NCBI RefSeq assembly: GCF_029955155.1 | Contig: NZ_JAPNOZ010000006.1 | Coordinates: 124,001 to 188,000, forward strand | Source: Psychrobacillus sp. NEAU-3TGS | Lineage (GTDB): Bacteria > Bacillota > Bacilli > Bacillales_A > Planococcaceae | DNA length: 64,000 nt | Reading direction: 5' to 3' | Part shown: positions 57,352 to 64,000 of the stretch, piece by piece | Layout of the letters: every line of letters begins with the position of its first letter | Position numbering within the stretch: position 1 is the stretch's first letter | Made by a program: the position numbers and the translations under genes | Notes under the pieces: generated by a model | The model's database searches: none | Told to the model about the DNA's origin: nothing | The model's input: the letters and a program-made list of their open reading frames with translations, nothing else

Positions 57352-57465
57352 AAAGGAGGCGACTCCAGCGAGAATAGCATGAGCTGAAGACCCCGCAGGA
57401 GCAAAGCGACGAGGAGGCTGAAGCCATGCCCGCGGAAAGCGTCCTCCTAAAGCGAAAATCCTAGT
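57352..57465. repeat. GC-rich dispersed repeat with imperfect terminal inverted repeats
   Basis: AGGAGGCGACTCC at the left and GAAAGCGTCCTCCT at the right are imperfect inverted copies; inside lie GACCCCGCAGGAGCAAAGCG and CCCGCGGAAAGCG. The same kind of GC-rich block is common in Bacillaceae and related genomes, from memory. Much richer in GC than its flanks. Confidence 0.65.
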
Positions 57466-57591
57466 GGTTACTTAATAAAATTTCTTACTGCGCAGTTTCT
57501 CTAAACTACGAGTAAAATAAAGCGTGCCCTTATGCTATTTGATATAAGTTATCGCCTTGTCCAATTAATCTATAGTTTCCTAACCAATCAT

Positions 57592-57617
57592 AAAAACCAA
57601 CGAATCGTTGGTTTTTT
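57592..57617. terminator. Bidirectional terminator after the acetyltransferase
   Basis: AAAAAACCAACGA/TCGTTGGTTTTT perfect palindrome, 17 nt beyond the acetyltransferase stop. Confidence 0.8.
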
Positions 57618-57633
57618 CTTGTGGAACACTTGC

Positions 57634-58080
57634 TCATAATTTCAACAGAAACTCTACTTCCCCTTCATTCATGTTGCCTGTTTTTTGGAATCCGAAGCTT
57701 TCGTATAACTTGATAGCAACTTCATTATCTGGTTCTGTCGATAGATAAATTGTTTCACAGCCGTCTAGCTGTTGCATTTCGTCCAAGATCAATTGTATAG
57801 CCTTTCTGCCGTAGCTTTTTCCCTGACATGTATGATCAATCATTAAGCGGCAGATCCAGTAATTCTTCGTATCGTCATCTAATCCATACATCGCAAAGCC
57901 AATAACCTTGTCATCTACCTCAATGCCTTTAACAATCCATCCATTTTCGTAAATCGATTGCACGATTGATAACGCATTGGAGGCTACAAATTTTTCTACT
58001 ACGGTTGCTTTTCCGTCCTCATTCGTCGTTAAAAGAACTGTTCTTAACCAATTATCTTTATTGATCTCTACAAGTTTCAA
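57634..58080 (-). CDS. GNAT acetyltransferase, spermidine-acetyltransferase-like, 148 aa
   Basis: TTG 58080 with GGGGGA at 8 nt gives MKLVEINKDNW; ATG starts further up abut their sites. The acetyl-CoA loop is QGKSYGRKAIQLILDEM, preceded by YWICRLMIDH and followed by ETIYLSTEPDNEVAIKLYES and FGFQKTG. Close to PaiA/BltD-type polyamine acetyltransferases. Substrate not shown. Confidence 0.87.
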   Translation of the reverse strand: MKLVEINKDNWLRTVLLTTNEDGKATVVEKFVASNALSIVQSIYENGWIVKGIEVDDKVIGFAMYGLDDDTKNYWICRLMIDHTCQGKSYGRKAIQLILDEMQQLDGCETIYLSTEPDNEVAIKLYESFGFQKTGNMNEGEVEFLLKL

Positions 58081-58150
58081 TCCCAAATCCCCCATTCCTC
58101 TCATCAAGATTATTTTAACAGGAATGGCAAATCAAACATATAATTACACG

Positions 58151-58177
58151 AAAAAAAGCCCCCAAAAGGGCTTTTTA
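58151..58177. terminator. Terminator of lemA-ygcG
   Basis: AAAAAGCCC/GGGCTTTTT stem with CCAAAA loop directly after the ygcG stop. Confidence 0.85.
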
Positions 58178-58185
58178 TTCATGAT

Positions 58186-58989
58186 TTACCATTTGCGGCC
58201 TGCTCCACCGCCTCCGGAGCTACCACCACCGAAGCCGCCGAAACCTCCGCCTGAACTTCTTCCGCCAAAGCCTCCTCCGTAGCTTCCTGGCCCAAACATG
58301 CGTGTAGAGCGTCTACCACCGGAGCCAGGTCTTCCACCACCGCCTCCGCGACCACCAGACATAATGGTGATAATCATATAAATCACGAAGATAACGATAA
58401 TAATTGTGGAAAACGAAAAGCCTCCACCGGAAGCTGCTGGATCTTTCGGATCTTCTAGTTCTCCATCCCAGCCATATTCTGTCGCAACTTCATTGTATAA
58501 AACCTGGTATGTGGAAAGAACTGCATCATCAACGGCCCCTTGCTCTAGGTATGGATAAGTGTAATCATCCAAGATACGTCCGAGTTTTCCATCAGGCAAC
58601 GCACCTTCGAGACCTTGACCTACGGCAATATATACATCTCGATTACCTTGCTTTGTAGGGTCTGTTTCGATCACAAACAAAACACCATTGTTTTTCTCTT
58701 TATCCCCAATCCCAAACTCTCGTATAACATCCACGCTAAACTGATTGACATCTTGCCCATTTAAGGAATTAATAATCATGACGACAATTTGTGAGCCTGT
58801 CGCCTTATCTAATTTCAGTCCAAGCGCTTCTACTTCTTGTTTAGTCGTCTCTGATAAAAAGCCCTCGTAATCCTGTACATAGGATTCTCCAGGTATCGGC
58901 TTAGGTATATCCGTTGCTGCTACAGCTACGATTGGTAAGAAAAGAAATAAAAGTAGCGCAGCTAGGAGCAGACGCGCAACTTTTTTCAT
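58186..58989 (-). CDS. TPM-domain membrane protein (YgcG family), 267 aa
   Basis: A signal peptide (LLLAALLLFLFLPIVAVAA) leads to a TPM domain (~35-165: YVQDYEGFLSETTKQEVEAL, GSQIVVMIINSLNGQDV, NNGVLFVIE, VGQGLEGALPDG). One span (FSTIIIVIFVIYMIITIM) precedes a Gly/Ser-rich tail. ATG shares one base with the lemA stop (TAATG). LemA-YgcG pairs are common and of unsettled envelope function. Confidence 0.92.
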   Translation of the reverse strand: MKKVARLLLAALLLFLFLPIVAVAATDIPKPIPGESYVQDYEGFLSETTKQEVEALGLKLDKATGSQIVVMIINSLNGQDVNQFSVDVIREFGIGDKEKNNGVLFVIETDPTKQGNRDVYIAVGQGLEGALPDGKLGRILDDYTYPYLEQGAVDDAVLSTYQVLYNEVATEYGWDGELEDPKDPAASGGGFSFSTIIIVIFVIYMIITIMSGGRGGGGGRPGSGGRRSTRMFGPGSYGGGFGGRSSGGGFGGFGGGSSGGGGAGRKW

Positions 58990-59567
58990 TATTCTCCATC
59001 TCCTTCAAAGTCCACTACTGGAGCATCCTGTGCAGCTGCATCTGCTTTAAAATATTCTTTTTCATCAAAGCCAAAAATAGAAGCTACAATACTTCCAGGC
59101 ATACGTTTTACTTTTTTATTGTAGTCCGATACCACTGCATTATAGTCTTGCCTTGCTACAGACAATCGATTCTCTGTTCCCGCAAGCTCATCCATTAATT
59201 GACGGAAGTTCGCATCCGCTTTTAACTCTGGATAATTTTCTACAACTACTAATAATCTGCTTAATGCGCCAGATAATTGGTCATTGGCAGCTGCTTGATC
59301 TTCTGGAGTAGTCGCTCCTGCTAATTTCGAACGAGCATCTGCGATATTGCTGAGTACTTCTTTTTCATGAGAAGCAAAGCCTTTCACTGTATTCACTAGA
59401 TTTGGAATTAAATCCAAACGACGTTGCAGCTGATTTTCTACTTGTGCGTATGCTTTATTCACATCTTCTTCAGCATCTACAAAGCTGTTTTTACTTGAGA
59501 ATAAAACCACTGCAATGATTGCTATAATCACGATAATGATGACAAGCGGTCCTAATAATTTTTTCAT
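58989..59567 (-). CDS. lemA: LemA family protein, 192 aa
   Basis: ATG 59567 has GAGGTG at 6 nt. One N-terminal span (VIIIVIIAIIAVVLF) then the LemA helical bundle: DVNKAYAQVENQLQRRLDLI, PNLVNTVKGFASHE, LVVVENYPELKADANFRQLM, and GTENRLSVARQDYN. The C-terminus is FFGFDEKEYF-like (SIFGFDEKEYFKADA). Function is unknown; linked to ygcG. Confidence 0.95.
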   Translation of the reverse strand: MKKLLGPLVIIIVIIAIIAVVLFSSKNSFVDAEEDVNKAYAQVENQLQRRLDLIPNLVNTVKGFASHEKEVLSNIADARSKLAGATTPEDQAAANDQLSGALSRLLVVVENYPELKADANFRQLMDELAGTENRLSVARQDYNAVVSDYNKKVKRMPGSIVASIFGFDEKEYFKADAAAQDAPVVDFEGDGE

Positions 59568-59713
59568 TCTATTCACCTCTAACTTAAGTTTAATATTCAT
59601 TTACCTTTAAAAAGCTATTGCGAAACATACCTTAACTTGTTCATTTCTTTTGATTAATATAAAAAAATTAGGGTAAGGATGAATAGACCGATCAATAATC
59701 GGAGGTGATTCAC

Positions 59714-60661
59714 ATGAATAGTATGAACAATCCGAATGATTCCATGCCAACAGATGCAATCGATACACTGGAAAAGATTCAAGGAAGGTTTCCGGGAGCA
59801 CGTCGCGCACATGCGAAAGGGTTGTTTTTCGAGGCAACGTTTACACCTAATGGGAATGCCATAGCCTATACAACGGCTGCACATTTGCAAAAGGAAGCGG
59901 TATCTGCAACTGTCCGGTTTTCAAACAGTCCGCCAAACCCAACAGCTTCCGATTTTCTTTCACCTTTTAAAGGTATGTCTGTGCAATTTCATTTACCAGA
60001 TGGAACTGCAAGTCATCTAATTAGTACCACCATACCTATTTTCATAACAAAAGATCCAAAAACCTTTATAGATATGTTGAAAATTTTAACGGCAACTAAA
60101 ACCGGATTGGACAAAGTGGATTTAGCAATAGGTGTGTTGAATATTATCAAAAAGTATCCAGAGAGAAAAAATATCTTGCTTGCTCTGCAAGAACAATTTA
60201 AACAGCCACCCATAAGCTATTCGTTTCTCCACTATTACCCAATACACGCATTCTATTTTGTCAATCAAGATGGAAAATGCCAAGCGATAAAATATGAGTG
60301 GCAGCCTGTACAAGAAAAAGAAGCTTGGCTGGAGAAGCCAGCATCAAAAATAACATCTCCCGATTATCTCGAGGAAGACCTTCACGAAAGATTAAAAAAT
60401 GGGCCGGTTTCTTTTAACCTAGTCATTCGTTTAGGCACAGAGGATGATGCTACGGATGATCCAACAGTTGATTGGCCAGAAGACAGGCAACAAATAATAG
60501 TTGGTCAATTAACATTAAACAAAGCTCTTTTTCCAAATGATCCTATTTTGTTTGATCCGACTATAGTGACTGAAGGAATCGAGCTCACTGCAGATCCTAT
60601 TCTTCACTTTCGTCATGATGCCTATGCGGTCTCTTATAATCGTCGTATGAAAAATGAATAG
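59714..60661 (+). CDS. Small catalase-family protein, 315 aa
   Basis: ATG 59714 has CGGAGGTGA. The compact catalase fold is indicated by RRAHAKGLFFEATFTPNG (distal His), SATVRFSNSPPNPT, KGMSVQFHLP, and RHDAYAVSYNRRM (proximal Tyr and heme Arg). At ~315 aa it belongs to the minimal catalase-related peroxidases, which use organic peroxides as well as H2O2. No partner cytochrome is next to it. Confidence 0.88.
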   Translation: MNSMNNPNDSMPTDAIDTLEKIQGRFPGARRAHAKGLFFEATFTPNGNAIAYTTAAHLQKEAVSATVRFSNSPPNPTASDFLSPFKGMSVQFHLPDGTASHLISTTIPIFITKDPKTFIDMLKILTATKTGLDKVDLAIGVLNIIKKYPERKNILLALQEQFKQPPISYSFLHYYPIHAFYFVNQDGKCQAIKYEWQPVQEKEAWLEKPASKITSPDYLEEDLHERLKNGPVSFNLVIRLGTEDDATDDPTVDWPEDRQQIIVGQLTLNKALFPNDPILFDPTIVTEGIELTADPILHFRHDAYAVSYNRRMKNE

Positions 60662-60663
60662 AA

Positions 60664-60702
60664 AAAACACTTGAAGCATGGAAATCATACTTCAAGTGTT
60701 TA
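60664..60702 (+). terminator. Terminator after the catalase-like gene
   Basis: AAACACTTGAAG/CTTCAAGTGTTT perfect 12-bp arms. Confidence 0.75.
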
Positions 60703-60730
60703 TGGACTGTACTTTATTAAATTGATAAAA

Positions 60731-60802
60731 CGCCCTCGGAGGGAATCGAACCCCCATCCCAAGAACCGGAATCTTGTGTCATATCCATTAAACTACGAGG
60801 GC
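60731..60802 (-). tRNA. tRNA-Arg (CCG anticodon)
   Basis: Acceptor GCCCTCG/CGAGGGC, discriminator G, anticodon stem CAAGA/TCTTG with loop TTCCGGT (anticodon CCG), and T-arm GGGGGTTCGATTCCC. 72 nt; CCA not encoded. A tRNA-Arg here, next to clpP, matches Bacillus. Confidence 0.96.
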
Positions 60803-60866
60803 AAGCGACTAATCTATTATACAAATGATTTATAAATATTTCAACTTAACTTTTTAGTGCTTAATA

Positions 60867-60897
60867 TTTGACCTTCCTTGACCTTAATGTGTATGAT
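60867..60897 (+). promoter_or_regulatory. CtsR box and SigA promoter of clpP
   Basis: TTTGACC-TTC-CTTGACC (60867-60883) is a CtsR tandem heptad with one mismatch. It overlaps the -35 TTGACC (60868-60873); the -10 TATGAT (60892-60897) is 18 bp away. clpP should be repressed by CtsR and induced by heat. Confidence 0.88.
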
Positions 60898-60968
60898 AAA
60901 GTTACAGCTGAGATATACTTTTCAGTAATCAATAACAGACAATACCACCTTTGAAGGAGGCAATCAGG

Positions 60969-61565
60969 ATGAATTTAATTCCTACAGTAATCGAACAAAC
61001 AAATCGTGGAGAACGTGCGTATGATATTTATTCACGATTATTAAAAGACCGAATTATTATGCTTGGAAGCGGCATTGATGACAATGTAGCTAACTCAATC
61101 GTTGCACAGCTTCTATTTCTAGAAGCAGAAGATCCAGATAAAGATATTTCTATCTACATTAACAGCCCAGGCGGTAGCATTACAGCTGGTATGGCAATCT
61201 ACGATACAATGCAGTTCATCAAACCAGATGTACAAACAATTTGTATCGGTATGGCTGCTTCTATGGGAGCATTCCTTCTTACAGCTGGAACCCCTGGAAA
61301 ACGCTATGCGCTTCCAAATGCTGAAGTAATGATTCACCAACCACTTGGTGGAGCTCAAGGGCAAGCAACAGAAATCGAAATTGCTGCAAAACGCATTTTA
61401 TTCTTACGCGATAAATTGAATACAATCATTTCGGAACGCACTGGTCAACCAATCGAAATAATTGCTAGAGACACAGATCGTGATAACTTCATGACTGCTG
61501 AACGTGCAAAAGAATATGGTTTAATCGACCACATCATCGAACGCAGCGAAATGAAAAAATCATAA
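60969..61565 (+). CDS. clpP: ATP-dependent Clp protease proteolytic subunit, 198 aa
   Basis: ATG 60969 has AAGGAGG at 9 nt. Starts [20 protein letters not shown]. Catalytic Ser is in [11 protein letters not shown], His in MIHQPLGG, Asp in [10 protein letters not shown]. It forms 14-mers that degrade proteins fed by ClpX/ClpC, including tmRNA-tagged ones. Confidence 0.98.
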   Translation: MNLIPTVIEQTNRGERAYDIYSRLLKDRIIMLGSGIDDNVANSIVAQLLFLEAEDPDKDISIYINSPGGSITAGMAIYDTMQFIKPDVQTICIGMAASMGAFLLTAGTPGKRYALPNAEVMIHQPLGGAQGQATEIEIAAKRILFLRDKLNTIISERTGQPIEIIARDTDRDNFMTAERAKEYGLIDHIIERSEMKKS

Positions 61566-61573
61566 TACAAATT

Positions 61574-61608
61574 GTACCCAAGGAAATTTACTTTCCTTGG
61601 GTATTTTT
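61574..61608 (+). terminator. clpP terminator
   Basis: TACCCAAGGAAA/TTTCCTTGGGTA perfect stem with TTTTTT after. Confidence 0.9.
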
Positions 61609-61659
61609 TATTGGGTGAGACTTAAAGCCTCTTATGTGGAAAAGCATAATTTAAATACG

Positions 61660-61773
61660 CGCAACGTTGAAGTCCATTTGCGCAATGTTCCTCTTCGAAC
61701 ACGCAACGTTATTATCACTACTCGCAACGTTATAGCACATACGCGCAACATTCCCCTTCAAATGCGCAACGTA
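61660..61773 (+). repeat. 21-bp-period array C between clpP and crh
   Basis: CGCAACGTT (with single changes in copies 2, 5 and 6) starts at 61660, 61681, 61702, 61723, 61744 and 61765, all exactly 21 bp apart; 12 nt between vary. It begins ~55 bp after the clpP terminator and ends just before the crh terminator. Confidence 0.9.
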
Positions 61774-61787
61774 TTGGTAGCCAAGCC

Positions 61788-61834
61788 ACAAAAAAAGCCA
61801 TCCCCGAGTCCAACTTGACCGAATGGGACAGCCC
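61788..61834 (-). terminator. crh terminator
   Basis: GGGCTGTCCC/GGGGATGGCT arms with two wobble pairs, then seven T on the minus strand. Confidence 0.7.
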
Positions 61835-61841
61835 TTTGTTT

Positions 61842-62099
61842 TTATTCTTCATTGGCGATAAACTTTGCTAATGTTTCTACCGCTTCATCCTCGTCTGAGC
61901 CTTCTGCGCTTAAGTTTACCGTAATTCCTTTGCTTATTGCTAGGCTCATGATGCCCATGATACTTTTAGCGTTTACTTTTTTCTCATCTTTTTCTAAGTA
62001 TACATCTGCAATATAACGATTTGCCTCTTGTACAAATAACGCTGCTTGTCTTGCTTGTAATCCCGAGGGTAATTTCACTTCGACTTGTTTTTCTGTCAT
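61842..62099 (-). CDS. crh: HPr-like catabolite repression protein Crh, 85 aa
   Basis: ATG 62099 has GGAG at 9 nt; longer starts overlap whiA. HPr fold, but the PTS His is replaced by Gln (SGLQARQAA), so it cannot carry sugar phosphate. The regulatory Ser46 is in AKSIMGIMSLA. Ser-phosphorylated Crh is a co-repressor of CcpA. It follows whiA as in Bacillus. Confidence 0.96.
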   Translation of the reverse strand: MTEKQVEVKLPSGLQARQAALFVQEANRYIADVYLEKDEKKVNAKSIMGIMSLAISKGITVNLSAEGSDEDEAVETLAKFIANEE

Positions 62100-62118
62100 C
62101 AATATACGCTCCATTTCA

Positions 62119-63060
62119 CTAAATTGTTTCGCCTCTACGAAGTGCATCTGCGATTTCATCTATTTTTCGTAATCGATGGTTAATACCGGATTTACTAACA
62201 TTTCCAGTGGAAACCATTTCCCCTAATTCTTTTAATGTTACATCTTGATATTCAACACGTAAACGTGCAATTTCCCGAAGTTTGTCTGGTAATTGGTCGA
62301 GACCGATAGAGCTTTCTATATATCGTATATTCTCTACTTGACGAATAGCTGCACTAATTGTCTTGTTTAGATTAGCTGTTTCACAGTTAACTAAACGATT
62401 TACGCTATTTCGCATATCTCTGATAATGCGGACATCCTCAAATTTCAATAAGGCACTGTGGGCTCCTGCGATGCTTAAGAAATCAGAAATTTTTTCTGCT
62501 TCCTTCAAATAGGCAACAAAGCCTTTTTTCCGTTCAATCGTTTTCGCATTCAACTCAAATCCATTCATCAAATCTACTAGTGCGTCACTATGCGTTTTGT
62601 ATAACGAATAAATTTCTAAATGATATGAAGACGTTTCCGGATTATTAACAGAACCTCCAGCTAAAAACGCACCTCTTAAATAAGCACGCTTACAGCAATT
62701 CTTTTTCACTAACTCTTTTGAAATAGAATATTCAAATTGAAAATGATCCTTCAATATTTGTAAATCCTCTAATAACTCTTTTGCTCCATCTCGGATACGA
62801 CAAATATAAACATTATTTTTTTTCAATCTCATTTTTTTTCGAACAAGCAATTCTACTTGATATGGATATAACGATTTTATCAGAGTGTACAACCTTCTAG
62901 CAATTGCTGCATTTTCGGTTTGTACATCTAAACTAAGCGCTTTATTACTAAATGATAGCGATCCGTTCATTCGAATAAGTGCGGATAGTTCGGCTTTTGC
63001 ACAACATGGTTTGGACTCTTCCTGCGTCATTTCTTTTTTTGTTTCAGAAGCAAACGACAT
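62119..63060 (-). CDS. whiA: WhiA family DNA-binding protein, 313 aa
   Basis: N-terminal LAGLIDADG-like homing-nuclease fold without catalytic residues ([38 protein letters not shown]), and a C-terminal helix-turn-helix ([20 protein letters not shown]). In Bacillus WhiA affects cell division and chromosome segregation. It sits between yvcK and crh as usual. Confidence 0.97.
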   Translation of the reverse strand: MSFASETKKEMTQEESKPCCAKAELSALIRMNGSLSFSNKALSLDVQTENAAIARRLYTLIKSLYPYQVELLVRKKMRLKKNNVYICRIRDGAKELLEDLQILKDHFQFEYSISKELVKKNCCKRAYLRGAFLAGGSVNNPETSSYHLEIYSLYKTHSDALVDLMNGFELNAKTIERKKGFVAYLKEAEKISDFLSIAGAHSALLKFEDVRIIRDMRNSVNRLVNCETANLNKTISAAIRQVENIRYIESSIGLDQLPDKLREIARLRVEYQDVTLKELGEMVSTGNVSKSGINHRLRKIDEIADALRRGETI

Positions 63061-63123
63061 AATCCGTTTCCCCCTTTCTTGCTAATGATTACTTTCACTT
63101 GTTGAGAACTCAACTATAATCAT

Positions 63124-64000
63124 TTACGCATATTCTACTAGCCATTTCGCTACTTTCATCGCATCATGACGCACTGCACCACTATGGACGATGGAAATGT
63201 CTTTTTTCACAACTTCTAAGTTTAATGTTTCTAGTTGCTCTATATCTATTTTGACAGGTGATGCTTTTTCCTGCTTGTATAAATATTGTACATTTTCAGG
63301 GATCTCTTCATTACTAATCAATACCACATCTAAGAAATTTTCACCAACATGATCAATTAAAGCGTGAACATGATCAAATGCAGTATAATCACTCGTTTCC
63401 CCGGCCTGTGTCATTAAATTACAAATATAAACCTTCTTCGCTTTTGAACAGATAATTGCCTCTTTTATACCTTCCACCAGTAAATTCGGTAAAATACTAG
63501 TATATAGACTTCCAGGTCCAATTGCGATAATATCGGCTTCCCGTATTGTATTAATTGTTTCTGGTAACGGTTTCACATCAGATGGCGAAATAAAGACCTT
63601 CTCTATTCTCTTTCCATATGATGGAATTTTAGATTCTCCACTTACAATTTTTTGATCTTCAAATTGTGCATGGAGAGTCACTATTTGATTGGCTGCAGGA
63701 AGAACCTTCCCGTGAACCTTTAATACACGGCTCATCTCACTAATGGCATTAGCAAAATCACCTGTAATAGAAGTTAACGCTGCTAGCATTAAGTTTCCTA
63801 AAGAATGGCCTTTCAGCTCTTCTGATTTAGAAAAACGATACTGGAACATTTCTTCCACTAAAGGTTCTACATCCGAAAGTGCTGCCAATACATTTCGAAC
63901 ATCTCCAGGTGGTGGAATATCATAATCATCCCGTAATCGACCAGAACTTCCACCATCATCTGCTACAGTGACAATTGCTGTAATGTCGAGTGGGAATTTC
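63124..64000 (-). CDS. yvcK: YvcK/MgfK gluconeogenesis factor (5' end outside window)
   Basis: The frame stays open to the right edge, so the N-terminus is missing. ADDGGSSGRLRDDYDIPPPG and DVRNVLAAL are the UDP-sugar binding motifs of this family, followed by GPGSLYTSILPNLLVEGI and YICNLMTQAGETSDYT. YvcK binds UDP-GlcNAc and is needed for growth on gluconeogenic carbon and for cell shape. whiA follows after ~60 nt. Confidence 0.96.
   Translation of the reverse strand, partial: KFPLDITAIVTVADDGGSSGRLRDDYDIPPPGDVRNVLAALSDVEPLVEEMFQYRFSKSEELKGHSLGNLMLAALTSITGDFANAISEMSRVLKVHGKVLPAANQIVTLHAQFEDQKIVSGESKIPSYGKRIEKVFISPSDVKPLPETINTIREADIIAIGPGSLYTSILPNLLVEGIKEAIICSKAKKVYICNLMTQAGETSDYTAFDHVHALIDHVGENFLDVVLISNEEIPENVQYLYKQEKASPVKIDIEQLETLNLEVVKKDISIVHSGAVRHDAMKVAKWLVEYA

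Larger units (their letters stand above)
56986..57591. other. Repeat-rich intergenic region, 600 bp
   Basis: No gene. It contains one copy of the small palindromic repeat (56997-57030), a two-unit 21-bp array (57273-57303) and a ~115-bp GC-rich dispersed repeat (57352-57465). All are listed separately. Confidence 0.6.

Noticed and set aside
61597..61818. Open frame across array C with TRNVxxx heptads
   Set aside because: It begins inside the clpP terminator, has no Shine-Dalgarno site, and only reflects the 21-bp repeat.

Overview
The window is low-GC Firmicute chromosome. A block from 42 kb to the right edge carries a conserved Bacillales gene order: ssrA, smpB, rnr, est, secG, then eno, gpmI, tpiA, pgk, gap, cggR, and further right clpP, crh, whiA, yvcK. 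The CtsR box at clpP, CggR repeats at cggR, TTG/GTG starts with strong Shine-Dalgarno sites, and a tmRNA tag ending GKTNNNLAFAA fit a Bacillus relative, most likely Planococcaceae/Caryophanaceae (Lysinibacillus or Psychrobacillus-like). The genus is inference.

1-27 kb is accessory chromosome. It holds a 2OG-Fe(II) oxygenase end, two very small minus-strand genes with their own terminators, a PLP aminotransferase, a decayed SDR gene, a PQQ-type sugar dehydrogenase lipoprotein, a zinc alcohol dehydrogenase with a divergent MerR regulator, a LytS/LytT pair, a YfcC transporter, a YhgE/Pip protein, an ankyrin lipoprotein, LysR, a DUF4822 lipoprotein with a two-component system, a GC-rich purine/xanthine permease beside a transposase remnant, a SigO/RsoA/YvrJ-like split sigma module, and two unrecognised proteins of 402 and 416 aa.

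27.39-42.13 kb is a 14.7-kb island inserted in the 3' end of ssrA, bounded by a 68-bp perfect direct repeat. It carries a tyrosine integrase next to intact ssrA, a serine resolvase with a probable res site, an iteron-like repeat in front of a winged-helix Rep-like gene, an unknown four-gene operon, several small genes, and a two-gene restriction-modification system whose nuclease and methylase are fused. No relaxase or conjugation genes were recognised.

42-64 kb is core genome: trans-translation and RNase R, the glycolytic operon, an ECF sigma/anti-sigma pair, LemA/YgcG, a small catalase-like protein, tRNA-Arg(CCG), clpP and crh-whiA-yvcK.

The most unusual signal is a set of four intergenic arrays (46.6, 54.9, 57.3 and 61.7 kb) with an exact 21-bp period. 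Each has its own conserved core of about 9-11 bp separated by variable filler, and the four cores look distantly related. A second point matters for any reader: eno, an essential gene, is broken by one missing base, and four other genes carry similar single-base shifts. Some breaks may therefore be sequence errors and not pseudogenes.
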